NCBI GenBank assembly: GCA_034696485.1
Contig: JAQIWT010000167.1
Location: 1 to 30,379 of the forward strand
DNA from: Isohypsibius dastychi
Lineage: Eukaryota; Tardigrada; Eutardigrada; Parachela; Isohypsibiidae
Direction of reading: 5' to 3'
DNA length: 30,379 nt
Shown here: in pieces, positions 1 to 10,481 of the stretch
Layout of the letters: every line of letters starts with the position of its first letter
How positions within the stretch are numbered: the stretch's first letter is position 1
The notes under the pieces: generated by a model
What the model was told of the DNA's origin: nothing
Database searches by the model: none
Seen by the model: the letters and a program-made list of their open reading frames with translations, nothing else
Translations under genes and position numbers: made by a program

Positions 1-930
1 GTTTGCATGGGGCGATCATACGGGTGATTATACAGGTTAGCATCATGATAACCGAGGGTGGGGTTAGCTATACCCTGGGTCAGACACCAACAAATTCGGA
101 ATTACTGTACATTAGGTAAACTCGGATTGTCGATAGTATTGGTGTTTCAGAAAACTGGGATAGAAATAGGAACTGAAATTGACGATCATCAAAAACCGAA
201 AATGACTAGACTCCGGCTAGAGTCATGATTACTTTAAATACTTCTCCGCAACGCAGAATTTTTGACTTTATACATTCAAGATGTGTTAAGTGTACGTTTG
301 CTTGCATTGGCGCGAGCAGCACTGCCGTACATAGTCGCGTTTGGATGGATCTCCGTTAAATTGGATTCCTTCAGCTTCCAATGAAGATATGCCCCCCCCC
401 CTCCCCCCTCAATAATGGCAACGAAGCAGAGGAACCCACTGGACCGGAACACAGAGTTATTTTCTGTCTCTGTGTCTTAATATGATGATCTAAAACAGAA
501 TTTGACACGACCCTGGGGTAGGTAAATTGCCAGAAAAGAGACCCCAAACTGCCTTTCGTTGAGCTCAGGTGGAATCTCAAGGTTTTAGCGTAGTTTCTGT
601 AGCGACGTGAAGTCTTTCGGAAAGATGCACATTTGGGAGCCAGTGTTAGTCCCAGGGTCGCTTCAAAAATGAAGACTTCCGTTTATCGTAGGAAGTGCTT
701 TCGCAGGTGTCAAGAGCTTAGGGAGTATTTGCGAAATTGCAAATACACATCCACATTCCACACCGACACATTTGATCAAAAAATCGCTTGCCATTCAGCT
801 TCATGCTGTCATGTTGATATTCAGAGCGCTAGTCAAATCCCTCTCGGACCATAAATGCATTTCATAGGTATATCCCCCAGTGATTTCAGACCGATTCATT
901 CCGGACACTAAAGCGTTATACTAAGAGAGT
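1..930. other. Left-edge region without a supported gene
   Basis: I see no gene in this stretch. The open frames here are short, lack family motifs, and cross no convincing splice sites. A cytosine homopolymer lies at 392-408, interrupted by a single T at 402. The region probably holds the 5' flank of the receptor gene that starts at 931 and whatever separates it from the next gene to the left. Confidence 0.5.
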
Positions 931-2285
931 ATGTGTAGTTTCTCCCCTTTCTACAGCATGGAATGTGCGGCGTCTTTTCAGTTATTTTTTCTCGCACCAT
1001 TCCTTCACAATTACCAATCCAAACTGAAGGCTGCAATATGCAAGACTTTGGCAGTTTTTCTTATAATCACTTCATGGCTGTGTGTCATCCCTAAACTGGC
1101 ATTTCTCTTCATCAACACCCAACGCGCGAACGAAAAGAATCAAAAAGATGAGATCTCAATCCTAGCATCATTCTTACCATCAATATGTGGTCTCATTCGG
1201 CCTCCCTTGACCTTGACTATTCTCTGGATTAACCGAGCTGCAGTTCATGATGTCTTTCTTGAGACAAATCGTCTAATCAACACTTCCTTTCAATCCACAA
1301 CTTCCGAAGTTCGAAAAGAGCAAGTTTATAAATGGCACAGAATAGCCCTCAGTTTGGGTTTCGGAACGATTGCGCTGCACTTATTTCACAAAATCTACTT
1401 TTACCACTTGGAACTGTTCATCGCATTTTATACGTCGGATTGCTTTTTGAACATTTCAACCTATAACATCCTCATCGTATCAACAGTTTTCGAAATCATC
1501 GCAGCCGTACTATCACAGCAACTGTTCGTTCTGGCCATGATACCGGCCGTCATTGTTCAGGAGTGTATAAAAAACCAACTGCCACCTGATGGTAGTAACG
1601 ACCGGGATGTCCTATACTCAATGTTATCTGAAAGTCATTACTATAATTTCCTGCTCATCAAACTCAATCGCAAATTCAATTCATCATTCGGGATGATCCT
1701 TCTCCTGAATATTTGGTTAAATCTTTTAGCTTTTGCCGGCGAAACCATTCTCTATATCACTCTGACTCTATCACGTGATCCGAGTGAGTTTGGGAGTTTT
1801 CAGCTTATAAATTTAATCGTCTTTCTCGCATATTCGACAATCTTATTCATTCCTTTTATTCGAGCTCATGAGCAGGTTGGTGAATGGGCATCGACTCTCC
1901 ATCACAGCGTATCACAAAACCAAATGATGATGACTCAGAAAAAGGTGAGGTGTGGTCAATATCGTCAAAAACACATGCAGAGCCTCAAGTTTCTGGTCTT
2001 CAGGTAGGGAAATTGCGCGGGGAAAATGAGTTATTTCGGACGATCACGTTGCACCATCGTTTCGTTTTCAACGGATTAAACCTGATAGAATTTCGGAGGG
2101 ACGTCCTGTTCAAGGTCAGAGACAGAGAGTATTGTCAAATTGATTTAAACGATGGCGGTATTTCGAGAATTGTTCTTCGCTACTAGGCATTTGTATTGGC
2201 ATCATCGCTGATTGTGGTTGGCTATGAACTGATCAACAGAAACGATACACCACCGTTTCCATGCTGCGTCCATCTTTCCGACTGA
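931..2285 (+). CDS. Gustatory-receptor-like seven-transmembrane protein (3 exons, 407 aa)
   Basis: Predicted plasma-membrane chemoreceptor of the insect/nematode gustatory receptor (Gr/GUR) superfamily; ligand unknown. Exons are 931-1944, 2004-2114 and 2187-2285, all joined in phase 0, with introns of 59 and 72 bases. The 407-residue product has seven hydrophobic segments and few charged loops. The family signature is the C-terminal half: an LNRKFNSSFG block before segment 5, then FVFNGLNLIEFRRD just before the last intron, and segment 7 in the last exon (AFVLASSLIVVGYEL). The single-frame reading would end at 2007 without segment 7, so the two small 3' exons matter. The second exon is 37 codons, the same as in the neighbouring gene at 2626-4096, and both flanking introns sit at equivalent positions. 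The two genes converge with 340 bases between stops. Start choice: the first ATG upstream of segment 1. Family call confident, subfamily not. Confidence 0.8.
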
Positions 2286-2625
2286 TAAACCAATTGCATG
2301 GAAGAGACACTTGACATATGCTTGCACTGCATTCATCCCACCTTTCTGAGCACCAAAACTTCGTTACCGTCTACAGTTTAACTCGTGTTTATCTTCTCAA
2401 TATGAAACTCCAGTTAAGAGTGAATGAAGGGGTATGGTGTCTTGAGATAAAACAACGAAAATGCAGTTTATAGAGTCAAAACAAGCAAACCACCGTATTC
2501 TGGTACTGTAACATTCGAAACAGTGTCATAACGTAAATCCCAACCCACACGATTTAGTAGTGCAAGATATTTTGTTCAGTTTTTCTGGAGTACATCATTT
2601 ACTTTCCGTGAGTTCGTTCCTCAGT

Positions 2626-4096
2626 TCAGATGGGACAGCTGCAGTTTCTACTTTGAACTATGCCGTGACTATCCTTTTTAAGTATCTCCGATGCACAAAC
2701 ACCGAAAGATACCAACAAGGTTATGGTCTAGAAATGAGATGAAATGAGTCAGTTAATATTATGCTACCGCCAGCAACATGATATTTACCGCGCAAACAGT
2801 AGCCCGAGTGATGTACAACAGATGGAATCCACAGAATATTATCTTTTCATCATGGGAACTTTGTAAGTAGCTTTGAAGCTCTCCTATCAACTCTCTTCCC
2901 TCAAAAACAAATACAATTTACACAGATGTCAAACATATCCTGGTTAGCCATGAATCATGATACCTCTCCCGTACGCCGCACATACTCTATGTCCCTGAGG
3001 CGATGGATGACCTTGTTGAGCACAAACTGCGCTTCTTCCGACTGAAAACATTTTTTCAAAGATGTGTTTCAGTAAATAAAAGGACAAATGAGACCTTCTC
3101 GTATGCTGACACAAACGGCATCCAATAAACGGTGTTATAGATGAAGGCGCTAATCAGGACCACCACGTTTAACGCCTGAACAAATGGTGTCATCGACATG
3201 GTAACAAACGATGCAATCGGACCGGCCGCCATCAGCAGGTTCATTGAAAAAACAATGACCAGAATCGCACCGAAATCATCGCTGAACTGGCGTGATAATT
3301 GACATAACTCCAAGTAGTGACCTTTGAGTCTTCTGGCTTTTCCCTCCAATCCATCAAGCTTGAACATCTCCTTTTCTCCCTTCGTCGACATCTCAATCGT
3401 AAATTCATTCGAGATTCTCAAATGAATCTTGTGACAGGTGTCGCGCATTATTGTCGCCATGATCGTGAAACTGATAAATAGTTGCTGAGCGAGAAAGAAT
3501 GGGAATGTGACGGAGAATACCCAGAGTATAAGCTCATGCCATGCTTTAGTTGGTATTCCGGCTCCATTCAAAAAACCATCATTCAGAAGTCTCATTCCTT
3601 CTTCAGTATAGAAATAGGAAGCCTGATTTAAGCCATCCCAGAAGAAGAGGAGGAACAAACTGCCAACTCCGAAAATTGCGGACATTCGACTCCATTTTTT
3701 GATCGACTTCTCCAGAGCTGAGACGCTCATGCTTTTCGCGGCGACATTGATAACTTCGCGGAGCATCACACGGTATTTCTTCTCAGTTTTCGAGATGAGG
3801 AACAAGATGGACAGACCGGTGAAACATGGAGCCATAAATCCAATAACAATGATAATATCAAGCATCGGTGAGTACTCAACCTGAATCGTTGGTTTTGGTA
3901 AGAAGGTGTTGTAGGTGGTGAGGCCACCATATAGCAGTGCGCACAGTATAGCAGAAATTATCATACATGTTCGGAGAATACTCAGAAGAAACGGAGGATG
4001 CCGGCGGAAGAAGATGCCGACACATTTAAGGCAGTTGACTTGGAATGCCATGATTTTTTCAAGAAGTTCATCGTGGAGATCCATATTTTCATCCAT
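2626..4096 (-). CDS. Gustatory-receptor-like seven-transmembrane protein (4 exons, 430 aa)
   Basis: Second predicted chemoreceptor of the Gr/GUR superfamily, convergent with the gene at 931-2285. Exons in transcription order are 4096-3095, 3041-2964, 2899-2789 and 2727-2626, all phase 0, giving 430 residues. Seven hydrophobic segments are visible. The family hallmark before segment 5 reads CQLSRQFSDDFGAIL, and the block IIFCGFHLLYITR precedes the final intron exactly as in the neighbour. Segment 7 (TITLLVSFGVCASEIL) lies in the last exon. Exon 2 is 26 codons, the same length as the corresponding exon of the receptor at 17848-20257. The donor after exon 1 (GTCTCA) is weak. The start is uncertain: 4096 is the first in-frame ATG, but a good acceptor (TTCCGATACAG) lies just upstream, so a further 5' exon may exist. 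Likely a diverged paralogue of its neighbour. Confidence 0.78.
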
Positions 4097-4858
4097 TCCT
4101 TGATAACCATTAGCTTGATCGTCGCTGTATCGGAAAAAGAGAAAATGATCAAACAAAAGGTTGATCCTTCATGAGCGCAGCATGCGGTATTAACATTATT
4201 GGAAATTTTCGCGTTTCATGTTTCTTCTTCTTCCCCCGTGGAGTTCATTTGATAAACTTTTCATCTTGACTCATGATTCGTCCCACGGTGGTAGTAGTAT
4301 GATACACTTACAGTAAGTACCGTTCTCTCGTTCTCAAATAATACCCACTAGTTCCCAGCCCTATTTCTTACTTGATGGGCATCAACTTCGAGCTGTAATA
4401 TGTGGACAACAAGTACCGGGCTTCTGAAAATGTTCAGCTAAAATAATGTTCATGTCAAGACTACTGGGAACCTTCGCGTATATGTGTCCCACCAGCGAAA
4501 ATTAGACATCCAAGTTAATTCAAAAAGAATTTGCTGGAAATTATGAGATTTAACGGTGCCTGTGTGGCTATCGATTGACTGGGCCATGGGCCGTTTGGCT
4601 GTGAAAATTAAATTTTTCTCTTCGTTCCGAAAAACTGCAATACATTTTTGCAATCTTGCGACTCGTCGTTGCAGTAGCACAATGCTGAAACTGGTTATCC
4701 ATATTCCATTGAAACTGAGATCATGTAACGTTATGTCGCCGTTATCCTTATCAATTAGTTTAGATGAATACACCAGTCATCACTATAATCGAGAAAGCTC
4801 GATGCGATAAGAAAGCGTTGCGCAGTTTCTTCTACCTTTTGATCTGACATCAAACAAT
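4097..4858. other. Intergenic region between divergent receptor and GTPase genes
   Basis: This 762-base stretch separates the divergently transcribed receptor (minus) and Rho GTPase (plus) genes and presumably holds both promoters. I found no coding exon I could support. An open frame on the minus strand at 4450-4773 lacks an ATG at its start and shows no family motif. A possible upstream exon of the receptor could lie between 4130 and 4250. Confidence 0.4.
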
Positions 4859-5608
4859 ATGAGAATGTCAAAGAAGCCAGTTCGGATCAAGCTGGTAGTT
4901 GTTGGGGATAGCGGTTGTGGGAAGACATCCTTATTAAGCGTCTATGCCAACGACTACTTCCCTAAAATCCACGAGATTACTGTATTCGACACATTTGTCA
5001 AGAATGTCTTGGTCGGCGGTGTTCCGGTAAGTGTCCCATTACATTAACGTAAAATAATACTGAGCAAATATTCATAGGTCAATCTTGCTCTGTGGGATAC
5101 GGCTGGACAAGAAGATTATGACCGTTTGCGACCACTAAGCTATCCAGACACTGATGTCTTGCTCTTGGTATTTTCCATTGATGATCCCGATAGTCTAACG
5201 AACGCAGTCGACAAATGGTACCCCGAGGTGAGCTTTTGTCATGACCCCCAATACCAAGATTATATCCAGCGTCTTCGCAGATAGATGACCATTGTCCCGG
5301 ACAGCCGATCATCTTGATCGGGACAAAAAAAGACATGAGATCCGAGCCTGACAACGGGTCAAAAAACTCGAAAAGAAAACAAGTATGGAACCTCTCTCAC
5401 TTTGTTATTGTGATAATGTTTCAATGTACTTTCAAAGGCACTCATACCATCATCCCAGGGAAGAAAAACGGCGGATGAAATCGGCGCAGTTGCCTACATG
5501 GAATGTTCTTCGAAATTGAATGACGGAGTCAGAGAGATATTTGAAACAGCTTCAAGATTTGCTTTATCCAAAAAACGCCGATCAAAATGGTTCTGCACCT
5601 TAACATAG
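4859..5608 (+). CDS. Rho-family small GTPase (4 exons, 196 aa)
   Basis: Predicted Rho-type GTPase that would switch actin or polarity effectors at membranes. Exons are 4859-5026, 5078-5227, 5281-5382 and 5438-5608, all phase 0. The product of 196 residues matches the family length. G1 is [11 protein letters not shown] (residues 16-26), switch I keeps ITVF, G3 is [20 protein letters not shown]4 is GTKKD and G5 is ECSSK. The Rho insert region is present, which supports the acceptor at 5437 over a later AG at 5458. The C-terminus is a polybasic stretch (KKRRSK) followed by CTLT, a plausible CAAX prenylation box. Odd point: Ser replaces Gly at the Ras G12-equivalent position of the P-loop (Ser18), as in GTPase-deficient Rnd proteins, while the catalytic Gln of DTAGQ is kept. 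RhoA, Rac and Cdc42 cannot be told apart with certainty. The gene converges tightly on the next gene, with 85 bases between stops. Confidence 0.9.
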
Positions 5609-5679
5609 GTCAGGTTTCTTAATTGTTTTCAACAAGGGAGTCGTTTTGAACATAACGTAACACAAGTTCATGTCAATCT

Positions 5680-5685
5680 TTTATT
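5680..5685 (-). promoter_or_regulatory. Polyadenylation signal AATAAA for the astacin-LRR gene
   Basis: A canonical AATAAA on the minus strand lies 8 bases downstream of the stop codon at 5694-5696. It supports that stop as the true 3' end of the minus-strand gene and marks the convergent border with the Rho gene ending at 5608. Confidence 0.6.
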
Positions 5686-5693
5686 TGATTGTG

Positions 5694-8461
5694 TCATCCG
5701 AATCCACCAATGAAGCCTCCCCCGCCACCGCTCATGAATCCACCAGATCCACCCATGAATCCACCTCCACCAGATTGCATTCCACCACCACCGAACTGAC
5801 TGCCTCCAAACTGCACTTGACCAAAAGGGTTTATATTATTGTTACCCCGTCCATTCCAATTGCCATTTCGATTCTGGTTGCCGTTATTCGATCTAGATTC
5901 GCTATTGGACATTCGGCCTCTTGTAGTACTTCTTGCCTTCTTCTCACCCCGTTTAGTTACCGGGACAGTTGTTACCGACTCATCACCGTCATCACATTGG
6001 TCGTTGATCGAAAATTCAGCCTGCAGAATATCTCCTTGCAAATCACTCTTGGAGCAATCAACTGGCAATGACAGATCAGCTCGTCGAAACGCCGGGCTCT
6101 TGAGCAAGCCAACCTTGTACAGCTCCCCTTCTCGCTTCGGTGTCCGCAGGCCTGGGTTTTCTTGTAGAAATCTTCTCAACCAAGCATGACTGCAATCGCA
6201 ATGGACCATCTTCAAATTGGCCAAGTCACTTCGATCTTTCGGGAAATCCATATCGTGTGCGAATGAGATCAGTTTTAGTTTCCCGGGAACCAGAAACGCA
6301 TTCTCCTCAACTGAAGCCAATGAAGTCTTTCTATCCAACTCGATGACTGCTAGTTCTGGGAATCCAACCAAATCTGATCTCCTGAGTTTCAAGTCGAGAA
6401 CGTTGCGTATACCCAGGTGGACCAACTTTGGTAATGACAACCGGTCAAGGTTTGACGCATCATCCGAGATGTACAAGATATATATACGATCCTTGACCGC
6501 TTCGAATATATCTGACTGCAAAGCCATTTCTCCGTTCAGCTGAAGAGCAATAGGCCGCGCTTTGGAATCCTTTGAATTGACATCATCCAACACACTGTTG
6601 ATATCACTTGGTGAAACGTCATTATCGCAGGTGATTTTCAGGAATCCGTTTTCGCATCCACCCTCTTGTTCAATGGTGCATTTTGACGGATCGAATGACG
6701 GGCATATATTTCGAGAGACTGGCTTTTTTGTCGATCTGGTGCGTCGTGTGGTCACCTCATCTTCCTCCATCTCGGTGGTTGTCGTCGTGGCCGTGGTACT
6801 TCTCGTACTTGTCGTGTCATCTTCATCAACAGCGGACTCCAACGTGGTACTCTCGTCTGAAAAAATTGCATGGTTGACTTGGTTTTAAGAAATTTGATAA
6901 TTCAAGAGGATGGCGGAGTGCTTTTTTTTATTCTGGAAATTCGATTAACAAAGATTGCGACTTTACATTGAATGAGGCTACCCTTGAATAAACTTGGGGT
7001 GGCCGTCTCAGTTTGACATTTCGGGTATTTACCGTGACAGACGACCCAGGTATTGTCAAAGTGGTGTCTGGACGAAAGTATATCTTTGTCACATATATTG
7101 GTACTGACTTATTCTGTGGAAATCATCATAAATCAAGGAAACATAAAATGTTCTTGTAAACTTTTCAACTGCGAAATTTAGACTCATTTGTTGGTCGGTG
7201 TGAATCGATTTATTTTTAGTTGCTTGGCTGGTATTCATGAATCTAAATGGCTGCTTAACTTCGCTTCACAGGGAAAAGGTGGATTCAGAAATCATTGGTG
7301 CACTTATCGATAGCAGAAATCCACGACTAACCTTCATCATCACAACCATACACTTTCTTGATCCGCCGAACATCAAGCTTGCTTAGATTTGCTTTTTGAC
7401 CTATTTTGACGTTTTTCTCAGTTGGCAAAATTGTGGGGAAACTGCTGCTGACTGCAAAACCATTCCATGGATAATGCGTCACTGACAAGTAGTCGTATGG
7501 CAATCCGAACGTCAATCCGTCGAATTTCTCAAACTGTAGCTTATTTTCTAAAACAAAGTTATACTATAAACATGGATGCCTCGTTAAACATATCTTCTAC
7601 TTGGAGCTATGTTATCCCAGTTGATTGTAACATATTGGTCGCGATCCATGCGGGATTGTTCATGATAGAATCCCAATGCGTGCATCAGTTCATGCTGGAT
7701 ATCACCGAGTTCTTCGCTACATCCCCTTGTGAAGGAGATTTCCTGCTTTCCACCTTGTCGCCCAACCGCTGAAGAACACCTGTAAAGTCAGACAAAGACT
7801 TATCCATGAACTTTACCTATCCGTCAAAATGTGGTATGTTACCCAAGACCGCGTATCACGTTGATGTAATCAGTCTCCTTTCTGCGACTCACAAAACGGA
7901 CGCATCCCTCCGTCAGTTCCGCCATTTCTGACATTGCTCTAACAATTGTATTCTTCTCGGTTTCAGCTGCGAAAAATTGCTATTTATGTTTTGATGGGGT
8001 CATGGACATTATGTGACAAGCATTGACATGACTCACTGAATTTCGGGCTAATCGTGTAAGGAATGGTATTATCCGGCCATCTTCGCTTGGCATCATTGAC
8101 CACATTTAGTGCTAGGGCAAGATCCTATAAAAACACATCCACCATCAAATATCCTCGAACGTTACTCGTCTGAAGGATTTGGTCCTGACTTTGGTCCTGC
8201 TTTCATCGCTGCCAAGGTCGATGTTGTCAATGTCTCCTTGGAATAAAGTGTCATTGATGCCCTTGTTCCCTTTCCCAGCATACTTCTTGTACATTTCGGG
8301 ATCAATGAAAGATTTCCAATCTGGAAAGTGAATATTCTAAGTGGAATTAAACACCGGTGTCGAGCAAGGTTACTCTAACCTGCGCGTAACGCAGACACTG
8401 ATGAAACACTTATGGTAAGTAGCAGCAATTGGAAAGCTGAAGCATTGCAAAGATTCGACAT
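5694..8461 (-). CDS. Secreted astacin metalloprotease fused to an LRR and Gly-rich C-terminal region (7 exons, 668 aa)
   Basis: Predicted secreted zinc endopeptidase. Exons: 8461-8380, 8320-8166, 8124-8037, 7966-7843, 7779-7601, 7547-7332 and 6856-5694; phases all agree. Residues 1-25 form a signal peptide; the prodomain has the FQGD aspartate switch; the mature start is near [10 protein letters not shown]. The zinc motif [19 protein letters not shown] begins at His179. The Met-turn reads SVTHY, with Thr233 in place of the invariant Met. After the last domain Cys (YGCDDE) the phase-1 donor joins a phase-1 acceptor at 6857 to a 387-codon exon: Thr/acidic linker, a Cys-rich cap from about residue 333, leucine-rich repeats, an LRRCT-like [13 protein letters not shown], then a Gly-rich tail. 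That exon has no start codon or signal peptide of its own, so I read it as part of this gene. The fusion (confidence about 0.65) is inference; the astacin part is firm. Alternatively the last exon belongs to a separate gene whose first exon I missed. Confidence 0.72.
6928..7113 (-). pseudogene. Possible relic or alternative terminal exon inside intron 6 of the astacin-LRR gene
   Basis: Behind a good acceptor (TTTCCACAG) runs an uninterrupted 61-codon frame ending in TAA, inside the 475-base intron between the astacin and LRR exons. Its sequence ([18 protein letters not shown] and onward) only faintly resembles the C-terminal module of the paralogues. An acceptor 7 bases further in (AAGTCAG) would be phase-compatible with the astacin exon. 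It could be an alternative 3' exon encoding a short form, a decayed ancestral tail exon, or a chance open frame. I cannot decide between these by eye. Confidence 0.3.
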
Positions 8462-8640
8462 GATCACGGCTGCGATGTTGTGACGAATGAAGACCGCAGA
8501 ATTGTATTCCAATTGATCAACACGCGATAATGAAGAGAAATAAAAATGTCTTCGGGGCAAAAAGTAGATTAACAAACACATCAACACGGTGATCAAAGTT
8601 TCTTCCCTCGAAACAAGTTTTTGTACTTTCCTAAAACATT

Positions 8641-8646
8641 TTTATT
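8641..8646 (-). promoter_or_regulatory. Candidate polyadenylation signal AATAAA for the pseudoenzyme astacin gene
   Basis: AATAAA on the minus strand, 84 bases past the stop codon at 8731-8733, in the short gap before the next tandem astacin gene. Confidence 0.45.
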
Positions 8647-8730
8647 TGGCGTAAACCCCAGTTCTACTCAGCGGTTTGTTTGAGTCCGAATGTTGATTTG
8701 TTCAAAGAAAAAAGGATAACAAAAAGAAGT

Positions 8731-10481
8731 TTAAAGTGCGCATTTCCACAGTCTGGTCTCGTGGCTTTCTTGAAGTAAAACCCTCCCATTGACAATTTTG
8801 CTGTGATACAAAGTACGGTACACATGAGTTTGCAAATTGACCGTGGTTCGGAATACATCCTTGATCTTCCCAGGAACGTTAGTTTGAGTCAGTGTCAGCA
8901 AGTTATCTGAAAGGTCATCCCACTTTTATTTGGCACTTCAAAGCTGTCGTGTCTAGCTTACCATAGTTTGTTGCTTTTTGAGATCTGCTCAAGGTTTTGG
9001 TCAGCTGAGACCAACTAGTAACCATATCATCAGTTGTTGTTTTTAAGATTGTTTGAATGTTCATGAGGATCACTGAATCTTTTGGGCATCTCGCGGTCTT
9101 TGTTGGTGAAATGTTAAATGGCGCTGTGGCTGGTTTACGCATATCTCTTTCTTCATCAAACTCTGGATCGTCTTTTAAGTTTTCTGTCACTCTAAATAAA
9201 CAAAGCTTCATGATGATCAAATGGGAGGAGTATAGACAGCAGCCTTACTGACTTCCCATTCGCGGACACTGCCTCGGCACGCTGACCGTTTTAGTGATAG
9301 TCTTTGTCACCGTACTCATCTTGCATTCCGATGTTGAAGGCACATCCTTTGAAGGTGACAAAGTCACAGTCTCCCATGCCTTCCCAGCATCTCTTTGGCA
9401 AAAGGCTTTATCAATCTTCTCAGCGTCTTTTGTGCTCAAGTATTCCCTCTGCCCAATCCGTCTTGCCGGAGTCTGCACTCCAAAAATAGTTGGATAAGAT
9501 AGGTCAGCTGCTAGAAAAGTGTAATATGGATGCATTATTGAGTCAAAGTCATATGCAGTTAGGTATGTCGTTCCTGGCGGATCTTTTGCAAAGTCCATCT
9601 CCCTTCCTGAAACAAGAAGAGGTTTCAAGTCAAATGAGTGACATCTCTCAATAATCGAACCGGGAATGATGTTGGTCATGTTGATTTCAATGTACTTGTC
9701 CCGATCAGCTCGAATGTGTTCATGTGGGAAGCCAAGTGCATGCATGACCAGGTGAATAATGATTCCAGGTTGTTCAGCGATCCCACAAGTGTCATCTGGG
9801 GAGATCTTGATGACAATGGCGCCGTCTTTTGATTGTTTTAGATTGATGTAGCAACTGAATCATCCATGGGTCAGTTATATCTATTTTCATTTGGTTGAAA
9901 ATAAATTTACCAACTTGGAATGATCAGACGGCTGAAAATACAGGTGCCTTTTTCCAGGGGAAGCTGCTGCTTCGAGGAGAAGGAATTTCAGGCAGGAGAC
10001 GCTCTCCATTGAAGAGAGTTGATCTAAGAATAGCTACTACTGCTTCAACCTTCTGTCAAAAGAAATCACTCAACTACCTTTGATCAACGCATGAAAAGTG
10101 TGGGTCCCTTCATTTGGAAGACTAGATGAAATCTTGTATGGTATCGTGACCTTCCCATCGGCCGAATTCCATAGAGTGGGATTTGGGATGAGCCGACCAC
10201 ATGAAAGCACGTCTTTTTTCTCGCATCCTTCCAAATCAGTCTGGTAAGGAACAATTGCCTCGGTCGGTTGACTTTCCGATTCTGCTGCAATGCTAGCAGC
10301 CTGCTTGATTTTACTTCGGTCCGTTGATGGCACCAGCCTCTCCCATCTTTCAACGCTGTGGACTATAAACACTTTCCGATCGCTATATAATTTAAACAGA
10401 TTGACACGACTCACCCAAGGACGAAGCCAAAATTGATAATAAAATGGATTTCCTCAATAATTTTTGAAACATGGCCATCAT
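8731..10481 (-). CDS. Divergent, probably catalytically dead astacin-family protein (6 exons, about 466 aa)
   Basis: Secreted astacin-fold protein, second in the tandem array. Exons: 10481-10415, 10362-10078, 9947-9911 (uncertain), 9854-9249, 9191-8962 and 8906-8731. Residues 1-23 are a signal peptide. The zinc helix reads HLVMHALGFPHEH (residues 164-176): the three His are kept, but the catalytic Glu is Leu (codon CTG). The prodomain FxGD aspartate switch, intact in all four neighbours, is reduced to YQTD. The Met-turn keeps Met, but HY is changed to HPY, displacing the Tyr. The CYSxVGRQGG block seen in the neighbours is missing. Residues after the domain form the module PTKTARCP to ETRLWKC shared with two paralogues. 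Frames, splice sites and the tail are all maintained, so this looks like a functional pseudoenzyme rather than a decaying gene. The exon 2 to exon 4 joins are the weakest part of the model, so a mis-model of the first half is possible; the zinc-helix exon itself is a long open frame. Confidence 0.72.

Noticed and set aside
371-854. Short open frames near the left edge
   Set aside because: They lack an ATG in good context or any motif, and have no splice partners; one encodes the C-tract as low-complexity protein.
1884-2186. Plus-strand open frame overlapping the end of the first receptor
   Set aside because: It is a reading through exon 2 and intron 2 in the frame of the second exon; the spliced receptor model explains it fully.
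4450-4810. Overlapping open frames on both strands between the receptor and the GTPase
   Set aside because: The minus-strand frame begins with GTG rather than ATG, and neither frame shows a family motif or splice continuity.
5670-6888. Several plus-strand open frames opposite the LRR exon
   Set aside because: They are antisense shadows of a strongly biased Thr/Gly-rich coding exon; the minus-strand reading has LRR and LRRCT features and a poly(A) signal.
9895-10083. A longer third exon for the pseudoenzyme astacin (frame with an AVVAILRS-like helix)
   Set aside because: It reads well but runs into a stop before the next exon and does not join the GTCIFSRL frame. I kept the short exon 9947-9911, which is phase-consistent, and flagged the region as uncertain.
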